Shown here piece by piece: positions 1 through 7,095 of a DNA stretch of 20,411 bases. Source of the stretch: a virus. The notes under the pieces were generated by a model. It did not search any database. It saw only the letters and a program-made list of their open reading frames with translations, and was not told the origin of the DNA. The stretch is taken from positions 1 to 20,411 of IMG/VR virus record IMGVR_UViG_3300037141_000074; one strand, written 5' to 3'. The first letter of the stretch is position 1. Every line of letters begins with the position of its first letter. The translations under genes were made by a program, and so were the position numbers.

Positions 1-203
1 GGCTTGTCTCCGTGCATGACGATCTTTCGATAGCCGCACACGTTCACTAAGCCAACCGGCGGCGCGAGCCGCGCAATGATCGGATGTGCGACCACGGAGA
101 CCAGAGCCTCGTAATCGTGGCGCGGCGGCGTGTTGATGACTACATCGTACAAATGCGCCGAGAGCTTGGGATCTCGATGCGCAATGCAGTACGTCGGGAT
201 CAT
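1..203 (-). CDS. Unknown protein, 3' end cut off by the window edge
   Basis: The ATG at 203 overlaps the TGA of the LamG gene (ATGA), the same junction style used through the operon, and the frame stays open for 67 codons to the window edge. The visible part begins MIPTYCIAHRDPKLSAHLYD and later reads VGLVNVCGYRKIVMHGDK. It is a mixed alpha/beta-type sequence with no signal peptide or membrane segment. I do not recognise the family. Its position after the tail-tip and lectin genes allows a tail accessory protein or a modifying enzyme. The cytosolic look, without the low-complexity, Gly/Ser-rich style of its two neighbours, leans towards an enzyme, but this is only inference. Confidence 0.6.
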   Translation of the reverse strand, partial: MIPTYCIAHRDPKLSAHLYDVVINTPPRHDYEALVSVVAHPIIARLAPPVGLVNVCGYRKIVMHGDK

Positions 204-895
204 GAATTAGGAAACGGCAACGTCGGCGGCGAGAAATTCGCGAGATAGCGGGCGACGCCTTTCGTGATGCGCCACTCTTGCGCGAGCCCTTCTTTTGCCG
301 GGCCGTACTGCGTGGCGCCGAAATACCACGTATCTGCCGACCAGGCGGCGCGAGAGACGGCGGCCGGCGTGAATTGCTGAATGCCGTTCACGTACACGGT
401 CGCGTGGTTCGTTGCGTCCATCACGAGCGCGACGTGGTTCCATTGATTGAGCGGGATGGTCGCGGTACCGATCGTCGCGCCCTGGACCTCCACTGGGCAA
501 CTGCCGCCCGTCGGCAGAAGCAATATGGCTTGGTCGGTGCCGTAGGTCAGCCCGAAAATAATGTACGCGGCCGAGGCGCGCTGATAATCCCAGCACTCGA
601 CCGTGTAGGCGCCTAAGCCCAAATCGATCGGGCCGCCCGGCGTCATCGGCAGATACAGATTGCCGCCCGCCGCACTGCCGCCGGCGGCGCTCGCGAAGTC
701 CGAGCAGTCTGCGCCGACCTGCTGGTGCGTTGAGTCGAGAAACGGCGCGGTTCCTCCCACTGCGACGCTCAACGCATTACCCGACGAGTCGACGAGCGAC
801 GAGCCCATGTGCACGAGCAGGCCGACGTTCGCAAAATACGGATCGGTCGCGCCGCCGCCGCCCACCACATCGTCAGCGTAAGAGTTGATCAGCAT
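200..895 (-). CDS. LamG / concanavalin A-like tail protein
   Basis: This 231-residue protein has the pattern of a Laminin_G_3-type jellyroll: an N-terminal VGLLVHM strand, then FTVEC-like YTVECWDYQ near residue 117, the hallmark NQWNHVALVMD near 150, YVNGIQQF near 168, and a closing EWRITKGVARYLANF near 208. In phages such domains bind surface glycans and are carried on tail fibres or tips. It starts at ATG 895, overlapping the stop of the upstream gene by 4 nt, and no signal peptide is seen. It lies downstream of the hub gene in the last part of the tail module, which fits an adhesion role in the virion. The fold call is firm; receptor binding is inferred. The first 20 residues are Gly/Asp-rich and may be a linker or an attachment segment. 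Confidence 0.85.
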   Translation of the reverse strand: MLINSYADDVVGGGGATDPYFANVGLLVHMGSSLVDSSGNALSVAVGGTAPFLDSTHQQVGADCSDFASAAGGSAAGGNLYLPMTPGGPIDLGLGAYTVECWDYQRASAAYIIFGLTYGTDQAILLLPTGGSCPVEVQGATIGTATIPLNQWNHVALVMDATNHATVYVNGIQQFTPAAVSRAAWSADTWYFGATQYGPAKEGLAQEWRITKGVARYLANFSPPTLPFPNS

Positions 896-1533
896 CAGAC
901 GTGCCCGATCAGCGAGACGATCAACCCTTTGGTTCCGGTGCCTGCGACCGTGACGTCGATCGTCAGCAAATCATCGTCCGCGATCGCCGGGACCGAGATC
1001 ACGGCCGGCGTCGTCGCGCCGACGCTGGTGTAGGCGCCGGAATTTATCGACAGATTCGTCGAGAGAACAGTCACGCCATTTTTCTTGATGTTCACCGTCG
1101 GCAATCCCGAGCTCGATGCCACGAGCACAGATGCGCGCACGGCGGTCAGCGTGAACGCATGAGGCGCGCGCACATAGCCGACGCTCGCCGCGACGATGAG
1201 CGCCGTCACGAGATCGGAGCAGGCGAGCTGGAGAGTCACTGGCGTGCCGGGACTGCTGGGAGAGTCGACATCGCCGCCGCCGCCGCTCTCGGGACTGTCC
1301 GTCGGATAGTCGATCGTGACCAGCGCCGCGTCGTCGGTTTCCGCTGTCACGGTCGCGCCCAGGAACCGTAAGGTTCTCACTTTGATGACGCCAGGCGAAG
1401 ATCCCGACGCCTCGACGTTCAACGGACTTAGAAGCCCGTCGAGCAAATTCAAATCGAAATTGATCGGCACTTCCGGCTGCGCTTGGCTCGGGTCGAGCAG
1501 CTGCAAACCTAGATTCGGGGTAACGCCTGCCAT
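895..1533 (-). CDS. Putative tail-tip or fibre-associated protein of unknown family
   Basis: This 212-residue protein begins MAGVTPNLGLQLLDPSQAQP, a style of N-terminus seen in phage tail-associated proteins that attach to the hub. It has a Gly/Ser/Pro linker near residues 78-97 (SPESGGGGDVDSPSSPG). The C-terminal half is rich in short beta strands (FTLTAVRASVLVASSSG, VNIKKNGVTVL, LLTIDVTVAGTGTKGLIVSL), so it looks like a beta-sandwich. The ATG at 1533 is preceded by AAGGA with a suitable gap, and the hub gene ends at 1548, leaving 14 nt between them. The role is inferred from position between the hub and the LamG protein. It could equally be a chaperone or a decoration of the tip. No catalytic motif is visible. 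Confidence 0.7.
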   Translation of the reverse strand: MAGVTPNLGLQLLDPSQAQPEVPINFDLNLLDGLLSPLNVEASGSSPGVIKVRTLRFLGATVTAETDDAALVTIDYPTDSPESGGGGDVDSPSSPGTPVTLQLACSDLVTALIVAASVGYVRAPHAFTLTAVRASVLVASSSGLPTVNIKKNGVTVLSTNLSINSGAYTSVGATTPAVISVPAIADDDLLTIDVTVAGTGTKGLIVSLIGHV

Positions 1534-1547
1534 GATGGGGTTTCCTT

Positions 1548-4500
1548 CTAGCTAATCGGTAGGGTCGCGATCAGCGGCGTCCCGCGCCCGGTGATGGCTG
1601 AGAGTTGATAGATCGCCACAGTGATCGTCGCCGGCAGCGGCGAACCGAAATCGGTCTCCTGATTCGCGTGAGAGTACAGCACCGACACGGTGGAGCTCGT
1701 GAGCGTGCGCAGCACCGTATGCGGGCTCCCTAGCTCGATGATGTCGATCGAGAACGCCTCCGTGGCTTCGCCCAACGGGATATCGATACCCGACATGAGC
1801 GTGCGGCCCAAGCGACTGCGGCGAATCCACGTGAGCAGAATGTCGCCGTCGCTCTGGCGCTGCGCGGTGGCGTCGACCGGCGAGAAACACACAAGCGCCT
1901 GGCCGTGGCCGGTGAACGCTTGCGTGACCGCGCTCGATATCGCAAGCCCGATCGAGCAGACCTGATAGGTGCGCGCTGCGCCGATCTCGGTGCTCTGCAA
2001 GACGACGTGGCCGAGATCTCCACCCGACACGAGCACGAATTTATCCGCCGGCTGGCTCGTGCCCATCACGTGTTCGGTGCCGCGTCGGCCGCGCAGCAAG
2101 TGCGAGAGCTGCCAGTGGGTCGGATCGATTTGCGTCGCTCTGCCGAACTGCACGATCTCCCATCGGCCGTCTGAGCCCATCGCGGCCGCGTTGGCGCCGG
2201 CGAGCACGGCGGCATCGCTCACGCCCTCGAAGGTGATCGCGGCGGCCGCCACGGTGACGTCGATCAGCGTCACATCGTCCCACGTGAACGCCTGCGAAGC
2301 CGGGACCGCCGCGCCCAAAACTCCCAGCGGCGCCTCGTTGATCACGGTGGACACCAAAGTATAGGTCGCGCCGCCGTCGATCGACTTGTAGATGCTCGCG
2401 CCCTTCCAGGCGCCGACGCCGTTCAATCGCTGCGCAGCGACGTAGAAGCCCGGATCCGAATCAGCGTCCTGCAAGCATGGCAAGTCGAGGAATTCAAACG
2501 AGGCCGGCGCGATGAACGTCAGCGGCGCCGGCAGATACGCCGGCGCACTCGCGACAGCGAACGAAATATAAGCGCCGTCTGAATCGCGCACGCATGTCAG
2601 CTTGCGCAAGACGCCCGACGCGAGAGTGTCGCTCACGATGCGCAGCCGCTCGATCACGGCGTCGATCGGCACGCCGATGCAATCGGCTGGGTCGAGATTG
2701 AGCCACGCTTGATCGACCGAAAGGGTGTGCGAGTTGCGCGCCGCCCAAGCCGAAGCCCACAGCACATTCGCACACCGCAGCGCTTGCGTGTCATCGAGAC
2801 ACAGCGGCAGCGTCACATCGATATCGTTGGTCGCATTGGTCGCGAGGCGAAATTCTGAATCCTGCTCGGCGTCCTGATAATCGCGCGACGTCGCCATGTA
2901 GTGCAGGCGGATCGAGCGCGGCAGCTCGACGTCCTGCATGCGCGCCGTCGTGACCGATGGCGGACACTTCGAGGGGTCGGTCGATGCGGTCGCATCGTAT
3001 GCGCCGAAGTCGTCAGCTGTGAGCGTCGCCACGATCGGCTTGCCGCGCGCCAGAAATTTTAGCGTGCCCTCGCTTTCGACAGCATCGAAAAAGCCGACCG
3101 AGCGCAATGGCGTGATGATCGCCGAGCCGGTGGACACGGCGGCGACCGGGTATCCGTTGATGTCGATCGACTCCATGTCGGTGACATCGATCGCCGTGAG
3201 GCCCGCGCGATTGCAGACCTTGCTGATGATTTGCGCGAGGCTCACGGTCGCGCCCGACGCTTCGCAAATGACTTGCTCGACCGTCCAGTAGAAATTTTGC
3301 AGCATCGGATAATCGACGCCGTAGACTTTCCCCGCTGTCATCCATCCGTGCGTGACTGCCGCAGTGTACGCGGCCGTCCAAAACGTCGCGTTGCTGTAGT
3401 TCGGATCGCCGACGAGCAAGCAGGGATCGAGCGGATAGGTGCAACTCGGATTCGCGCCGGCGTACTGTTGCAGCACCTTGACTGTGCTACTCCCGAGCGT
3501 CACGCGAGTCCACGGATTGCACTGGATCAGCTTGCCGTCGAGCATCACCGAATAGCCGATGATCGCGCTCGGTGGCAGCCCGTCGCACAGCGGCAGCGGC
3601 GAGGATGGGAATCGCCTGACTTCCACTTGCGCATCGAAGCTAAGAAAAAACCAGTAGGCGGAACCGAAGGAGCCGGCGACTCTGACCCACGGCGGCGTGA
3701 GCGGCGGCACAAAGGTAAGCGAGCCGGTATTCAGCGCGAGCTGGCCGCCCCCGTTGCCTGCGCGAAATAGCGCGTTCGGCGTATTTTTGACCGGGATCAA
3801 GCCGGCTGTTGAATCGGCGGCGCTGTAAAAACCGTCTCTCGGGTAGGCAAAATTATAAGCGATCTGAATCTCTTGCGGATCTGGCACGCCACCAATGTGA
3901 TCGGTGACTGCCGTTCCGCCCGATTGAATGATCTCGTAGTTTCCGGCTGTCGTGTAAGCGTATCCGATGTACTGAATCCCGTTGCCATATCCGAAAGCGT
4001 TGAGCGCTGCGAGCGTGTCGGCCTCGCTCGTGTAGATCGTGGCCGGATTGTATGTCGACCAGCCCGCCAAGGAAGGGTCGATGCCCTGTATCTTGAACGT
4101 GTGGGTATTGCGCGGGTTGACTGGATCGTTTGCCAAGCCGCCGCCAGCCCAAGGGTAAAGCACCTCATTGGAGTTGAGCGTGGTCGTGACGCAATTACTC
4201 GCGCCGGCCGCGTACACCTCGAATTGAAAATTCGGATGCCGCAGTCCTTGCGCCATCGTTAGATTGCGATTCGGATACACGATATAGGCGAGGCCGCGAA
4301 ACGCCGGCACATTGCCCGCGCCCTGCACGGCTTCGATTGTCGGGTCCGGCAGCTGGATCTCGTCGCCTAAGTACAGCGTGAAAGTCTCGGCATAGGCCGC
4401 GCTCGCGGTCAATCGGTTCGCATACTCTTGATCGGTCTCGGCCAGCCGATTGAGCAGGCTCGTCGAGCTCGCGAGCTGTTGCGGCCGGATGTCATACACG

Positions 4501-4913
4501 ATCGCGCCATTTTCCCAGATGCGGCTCACGCCACCGATCGCGCCCTCGGCGTCCGGAGCGTAGTCGTCGACGCGCTCGCACAGCGCGATCGCGATCGACT
4601 GCGTGTAGTTGTACAGCTTTTGCACCGGGCCGCCCTTGCCGCCGCCGCTCGAATGTTCGACGTATGGCGCGAGCCAGATGACGGTGCCGGCGACGGCGCA
4701 AGTACCGAACACGATCGGCACCGGGCCGCCAACGCTCGCGGTCGTGGTGCGCGTGTCGGCGATGCGCGGACCTGCGGGAAGCTGCGTCGGAAAGAGCACA
4801 GAGCCTGCGAGGCCGCCCAGGGCAAAGCCGAGTTGAGCGCCTGCAGGTCCGCCGAAATAGGCGCCGACGACGGTCCCGACGACAATGAGGACGCCTTGGC
4901 CTAGGTTACTGAT
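1548..4913 (-). CDS. Large central tail/hub protein (phage tail protein, GTA-type)
   Basis: This protein forms the central tip of the tail and is the usual partner of the NlpC/P60, DUF2163 and DUF2460 proteins upstream. Visible landmarks are a Gly-rich hydrophobic N-terminus (VVGTVVGAYFGGPAGAQLG), then GPRIADTRTTTASVGGPVPI, a RIWENGAIVYD segment, a putative phage-tail core around SVGFFDAVESEGTLKFLARG, LPRSIRLHYMATSRDYQDA, and a C-terminal HLLRGRRGTEHVMG motif typical of this family. The first in-frame GTG is at 4799, but the family-typical N-terminus continues in frame up to the stop at 4917-4919, with no ATG, GTG or TTG. An ATC at 4911-4913 followed by SNLGQG fits the expected start and would overlap the NlpC stop by 8 nt. 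I therefore use it, giving 1121 residues. If GTG 4799 is used the protein has 1083 residues. Roughly residues 240-530 look like an inserted domain. Confidence 0.85.
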   Translation of the reverse strand: MSNLGQGVLIVVGTVVGAYFGGPAGAQLGFALGGLAGSVLFPTQLPAGPRIADTRTTTASVGGPVPIVFGTCAVAGTVIWLAPYVEHSSGGGKGGPVQKLYNYTQSIAIALCERVDDYAPDAEGAIGGVSRIWENGAIVYDIRPQQLASSTSLLNRLAETDQEYANRLTASAAYAETFTLYLGDEIQLPDPTIEAVQGAGNVPAFRGLAYIVYPNRNLTMAQGLRHPNFQFEVYAAGASNCVTTTLNSNEVLYPWAGGGLANDPVNPRNTHTFKIQGIDPSLAGWSTYNPATIYTSEADTLAALNAFGYGNGIQYIGYAYTTAGNYEIIQSGGTAVTDHIGGVPDPQEIQIAYNFAYPRDGFYSAADSTAGLIPVKNTPNALFRAGNGGGQLALNTGSLTFVPPLTPPWVRVAGSFGSAYWFFLSFDAQVEVRRFPSSPLPLCDGLPPSAIIGYSVMLDGKLIQCNPWTRVTLGSSTVKVLQQYAGANPSCTYPLDPCLLVGDPNYSNATFWTAAYTAAVTHGWMTAGKVYGVDYPMLQNFYWTVEQVICEASGATVSLAQIISKVCNRAGLTAIDVTDMESIDINGYPVAAVSTGSAIITPLRSVGFFDAVESEGTLKFLARGKPIVATLTADDFGAYDATASTDPSKCPPSVTTARMQDVELPRSIRLHYMATSRDYQDAEQDSEFRLATNATNDIDVTLPLCLDDTQALRCANVLWASAWAARNSHTLSVDQAWLNLDPADCIGVPIDAVIERLRIVSDTLASGVLRKLTCVRDSDGAYISFAVASAPAYLPAPLTFIAPASFEFLDLPCLQDADSDPGFYVAAQRLNGVGAWKGASIYKSIDGGATYTLVSTVINEAPLGVLGAAVPASQAFTWDDVTLIDVTVAAAAITFEGVSDAAVLAGANAAAMGSDGRWEIVQFGRATQIDPTHWQLSHLLRGRRGTEHVMGTSQPADKFVLVSGGDLGHVVLQSTEIGAARTYQVCSIGLAISSAVTQAFTGHGQALVCFSPVDATAQRQSDGDILLTWIRRSRLGRTLMSGIDIPLGEATEAFSIDIIELGSPHTVLRTLTSSTVSVLYSHANQETDFGSPLPATITVAIYQLSAITGRGTPLIATLPIS

Positions 4914-5322
4914 ACGTCACCCCAGGCAGCGCCCACACGCTCGCGGTGCGGCGCAGCCACGGCCCCCGGTAGCCGTGCTCGACCACTTTGCGATTCTCCT
5001 GCGTGCAGTGGACCAGGTTGACGCCCGTAAAAATTCCCGCGTGCGAGGGGAAGGCCTGCTTCGGCCATTGGATCAACACGAGCGCCGCCGGCTGCAGGGG
5101 GATCTGGTGCGTGAGTTCTGTCAAGCGCGTCAGCAGCAACGCCTGCGGCTCGCGCCCGTAATTCTCAGGCAGATTATCGAGAAACACTCCGTTGCCGAGC
5201 TCGGAGAGCAGCGCCGCGATGAACCCCAGGCAATCGGCGCCATCGCGGGATCTGCCCTGATGCAGAAACTTGACGCCGACCCAATGGCGCGCCGCCTCGA
5301 CGAGCTGCTCCGGTGTGATCAC
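4906..5322 (-). CDS. NlpC/P60-family peptidoglycan hydrolase of the tail tip
   Basis: This is a 138-residue cysteine peptidase of the NlpC/P60 superfamily, which in phage tails cuts stem-peptide bonds in the cell wall during DNA entry. The catalytic Cys sits in GADCLGF (Cys31) and the His in SHAGIF (His94), with a further His in NLVHC (His105) as a possible third residue. The domain fills the whole protein, as in the gene transfer agent homologues. The start is GTG at 5322, which overlaps the TGA of the preceding gene (GTGA). The longer open frame upstream of it is out-of-frame shadow of the DUF2163 gene. The position between the hub-type DUF2163 protein and the large tail protein is the conserved order for this cassette. 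Confidence 0.9.
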   Translation of the reverse strand: MITPEQLVEAARHWVGVKFLHQGRSRDGADCLGFIAALLSELGNGVFLDNLPENYGREPQALLLTRLTELTHQIPLQPAALVLIQWPKQAFPSHAGIFTGVNLVHCTQENRKVVEHGYRGPWLRRTASVWALPGVTYQ

Positions 5323-6257
5323 AATTCCGCCACGGTCGCCGGTCCCGCCATGATCTCGAGCAGGCCGGGGATAAAAATCCCGTAGCCGCGCCAGTTGTCG
5401 AAGTTGTGGTAAATCCCGATGCAGGTGAGCGACTGCCGGTCGCAGCCAGGGGAAAGCGTGAAGGTGTCGCCCGGCGCCATGTCCGAGGGAAAGTTCTCCC
5501 AGAATTCGATCACGCCCTCGTTGAAATTCGGATCCACCTTGACTTCGCGCGAGAATCCCTCGTTGGCGCCGTCGGTGAAAGTGAGCGTGCCGCCGACGTA
5601 AGAGTACGGCGGCCGTGGGCTCGCCTGGGCCAGCGTGACCGAGAACTTCTGCTGGTCCGTCTCGGCGACGACGGCGCCGGTGATGGTGATCGCGGCGACG
5701 TTGAATTTGCAACGATGGTCGCCGAACTTCACCACGTTGCAGGTCGCGGCAAAGGTGCGGATGACGACTTGCGAGAGCAGCTGCGTCAGGCCGCGAACTT
5801 CGGTCACATACTTGCCGTCGCTGTCGCGGCTGATGTCGCCCAGGGTGCCGGTCTTGACCGCGAAATAACCGTGACCCGGCGCCTGCCAGTTGCAGATCAG
5901 CACCGTGACCGGCGCCAGGTCGAGCAAGCCCGCTTCGATTTCCTCGACGGTCACGTCTGGGATCACGGTATAGGGCGCCTGCGGCATCGCGCCCGTCATT
6001 TCCAGATTGTCGACGGTCAAATCGCTGGTCGAACTGATGTCGCCGGCGGTCACGTTGGCGATCGCGTAGTAGGTGCCCGCGTACTTGTCCGGCGGCGAGT
6101 CCGCAGGCGAGTTGATCGAATCGCCCAATGTGATGTCGAGGTCGTGCTCGGTGCCGCGGATCATTTTCCCGTTTGCCATTTCGATGGTCCACAGGAAGGC
6201 CATGCACGTCAGGTCTTTGCGCAGGTCGGCGAGAAGCAGCGGCGGAATCGTTTTCAT
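5319..6257 (-). CDS. DUF2163 / BR0599-type baseplate hub protein
   Basis: This 312-residue protein belongs to the DUF2163 family, with a C-terminal BR0599-like region. In the gene transfer agent it is one of the tail-tip hub proteins. The N-terminal MKTIPPLLLADLRKDLTCMA and the FLWTIEMANGK strand are typical. The C-terminal part has the family's cysteine pattern: CNVVKFGDHRCKFN near residue 175, and GCDRQSLTCIG followed by FDNWRGYG near 275. The ATG at 6257 overlaps the stop of the small gene before it, and its own stop overlaps the GTG of the NlpC gene. No enzyme motif is seen, and a structural role is expected. The paired Cys may bind metal or form a structural cluster, as suggested for relatives, but the sequence does not prove it. 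Confidence 0.9.
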   Translation of the reverse strand: MKTIPPLLLADLRKDLTCMAFLWTIEMANGKMIRGTEHDLDITLGDSINSPADSPPDKYAGTYYAIANVTAGDISSTSDLTVDNLEMTGAMPQAPYTVIPDVTVEEIEAGLLDLAPVTVLICNWQAPGHGYFAVKTGTLGDISRDSDGKYVTEVRGLTQLLSQVVIRTFAATCNVVKFGDHRCKFNVAAITITGAVVAETDQQKFSVTLAQASPRPPYSYVGGTLTFTDGANEGFSREVKVDPNFNEGVIEFWENFPSDMAPGDTFTLSPGCDRQSLTCIGIYHNFDNWRGYGIFIPGLLEIMAGPATVAEL

Positions 6258-6442
6258 AGTTCCTTGACCACGCGCCCGTCATTTTTTTTGCGCGCCCCCC
6301 TTTTCGCAATCGCTTTCTCTGCATCGTCGATTGTGAGGAACCAGCCGAATCCCGGCATGAACGCAGCCGTCCAAAAGGGCCACCACTTGAATTTGCAGCG
6401 AACGGTGAAGCCTTCGCCACTGGTGATGATCCGATATCTCAT
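6254..6442 (-). CDS. 62-residue basic protein of unknown function
   Basis: The frame starts at ATG 6442, overlapping the stop of the DUF2460 gene by 4 nt, and ends in a TGA overlapping the DUF2163 start. Both junctions fit the operon's ATGA style, which argues that it is translated. The sequence starts MRYRIITSGEGFTVRCKFKW, has an aromatic stretch (WWPFWTAAFMPGFGWF) and ends with a basic, charged tail (KAIAKRGARKKNDGR). The FTVRCKFKWWPFW strand pattern followed by a helix (TIDDAEKAIAK) suggests a small alpha/beta fold. The family is not recognised. It could be a small tail-assembly factor. Confidence 0.7.
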   Translation of the reverse strand: MRYRIITSGEGFTVRCKFKWWPFWTAAFMPGFGWFLTIDDAEKAIAKRGARKKNDGRVVKEL

Positions 6443-7095
6443 GCGAGAGGCACCCGGATCTCGGCGAGCTGCACGGTCACATTCATGACCGCGTTGGTGC
6501 CCCAGTCCGTGATCGACGGATTGAAAATCGCATCGAAGCGGCACCACACATCAAACTCGCCGCCCCAGCGCGTCGGCACGCCCGAGAACGTGCCGCCCGG
6601 CGTCAAGAGGCCCGTCGATTCGTCGAGCGACCAATCTTCCTGCGTGACGCCGAGCGCGTTCGCGACGAGCACCGTCGAGCCGATCGGGCGCTGAATATAA
6701 CGCTGCTGGATCGTGCGCCCGCTCAAGGTGGAGTACTGCTTCACCAGCCTATAGCTCACCGGCGAATCGCCGGAGAGCACGAGCGGCTGATCGAGCGCGG
6801 TCGGCGTCTGGCTCGTGTGGCACGACTTGTAATCGATCCAATCCTTGAAGCGAAACCCCGAGGACATGCCGCCCATCGCGTTCCAGAAATCGAGCAGGAT
6901 TTCGATGTCCTCTGAGGGCTGGTCCCCCGACGGCACGCCCGTGTATTTCGAGAGCGGCATCGCCCACACCCGCTGTCGGCGTTCGTAGCCGCCCTCGCGC
7001 GCCGTGATTTTCACGAGGTAGTTGGGCTCGGCGATAAAGCCGAAGGTGGGACACGTCGGAAAGACTTCGGCGATATCCGGGATAATCGTGCTCAT
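6439..7095 (-). CDS. DUF2460-type distal tail protein
   Basis: This 218-residue protein matches the DUF2460 family, the distal tail (Dit-like) ring protein of gene transfer agents and related siphophages, which joins the tail tube to the hub. The first half is characteristic: FPTCPTFGF near residue 12, then YERRQRVWAMPLSKYTG, a helix ILLDFWNAMGGMSSGFRFKDWIDYKS, and later a DESTGLLTPGGTFSG turn and a WGGEFDVWCRFD strand. Length is normal. The ATG at 7095 overlaps the end of the tape measure gene, and the product's place between tape measure and DUF2163 protein follows the conserved order of tail-tip assembly. Confidence 0.92.
   Translation of the reverse strand: MSTIIPDIAEVFPTCPTFGFIAEPNYLVKITAREGGYERRQRVWAMPLSKYTGVPSGDQPSEDIEILLDFWNAMGGMSSGFRFKDWIDYKSCHTSQTPTALDQPLVLSGDSPVSYRLVKQYSTLSGRTIQQRYIQRPIGSTVLVANALGVTQEDWSLDESTGLLTPGGTFSGVPTRWGGEFDVWCRFDAIFNPSITDWGTNAVMNVTVQLAEIRVPLA

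Noticed and set aside
4906-6420. Long minus-strand frame read as one 504-residue protein
   Set aside because: Only the last 138 codons (NlpC/P60) are real; the upstream part is Arg-rich out-of-frame reading of the DUF2163 gene, and GTG 5322 overlaps its stop exactly.
5406-6488. Plus-strand open frame of 360 codons over the DUF2163 gene
   Set aside because: Arg/Asp/His-rich shadow of the minus-strand gene, running through two real gene junctions.
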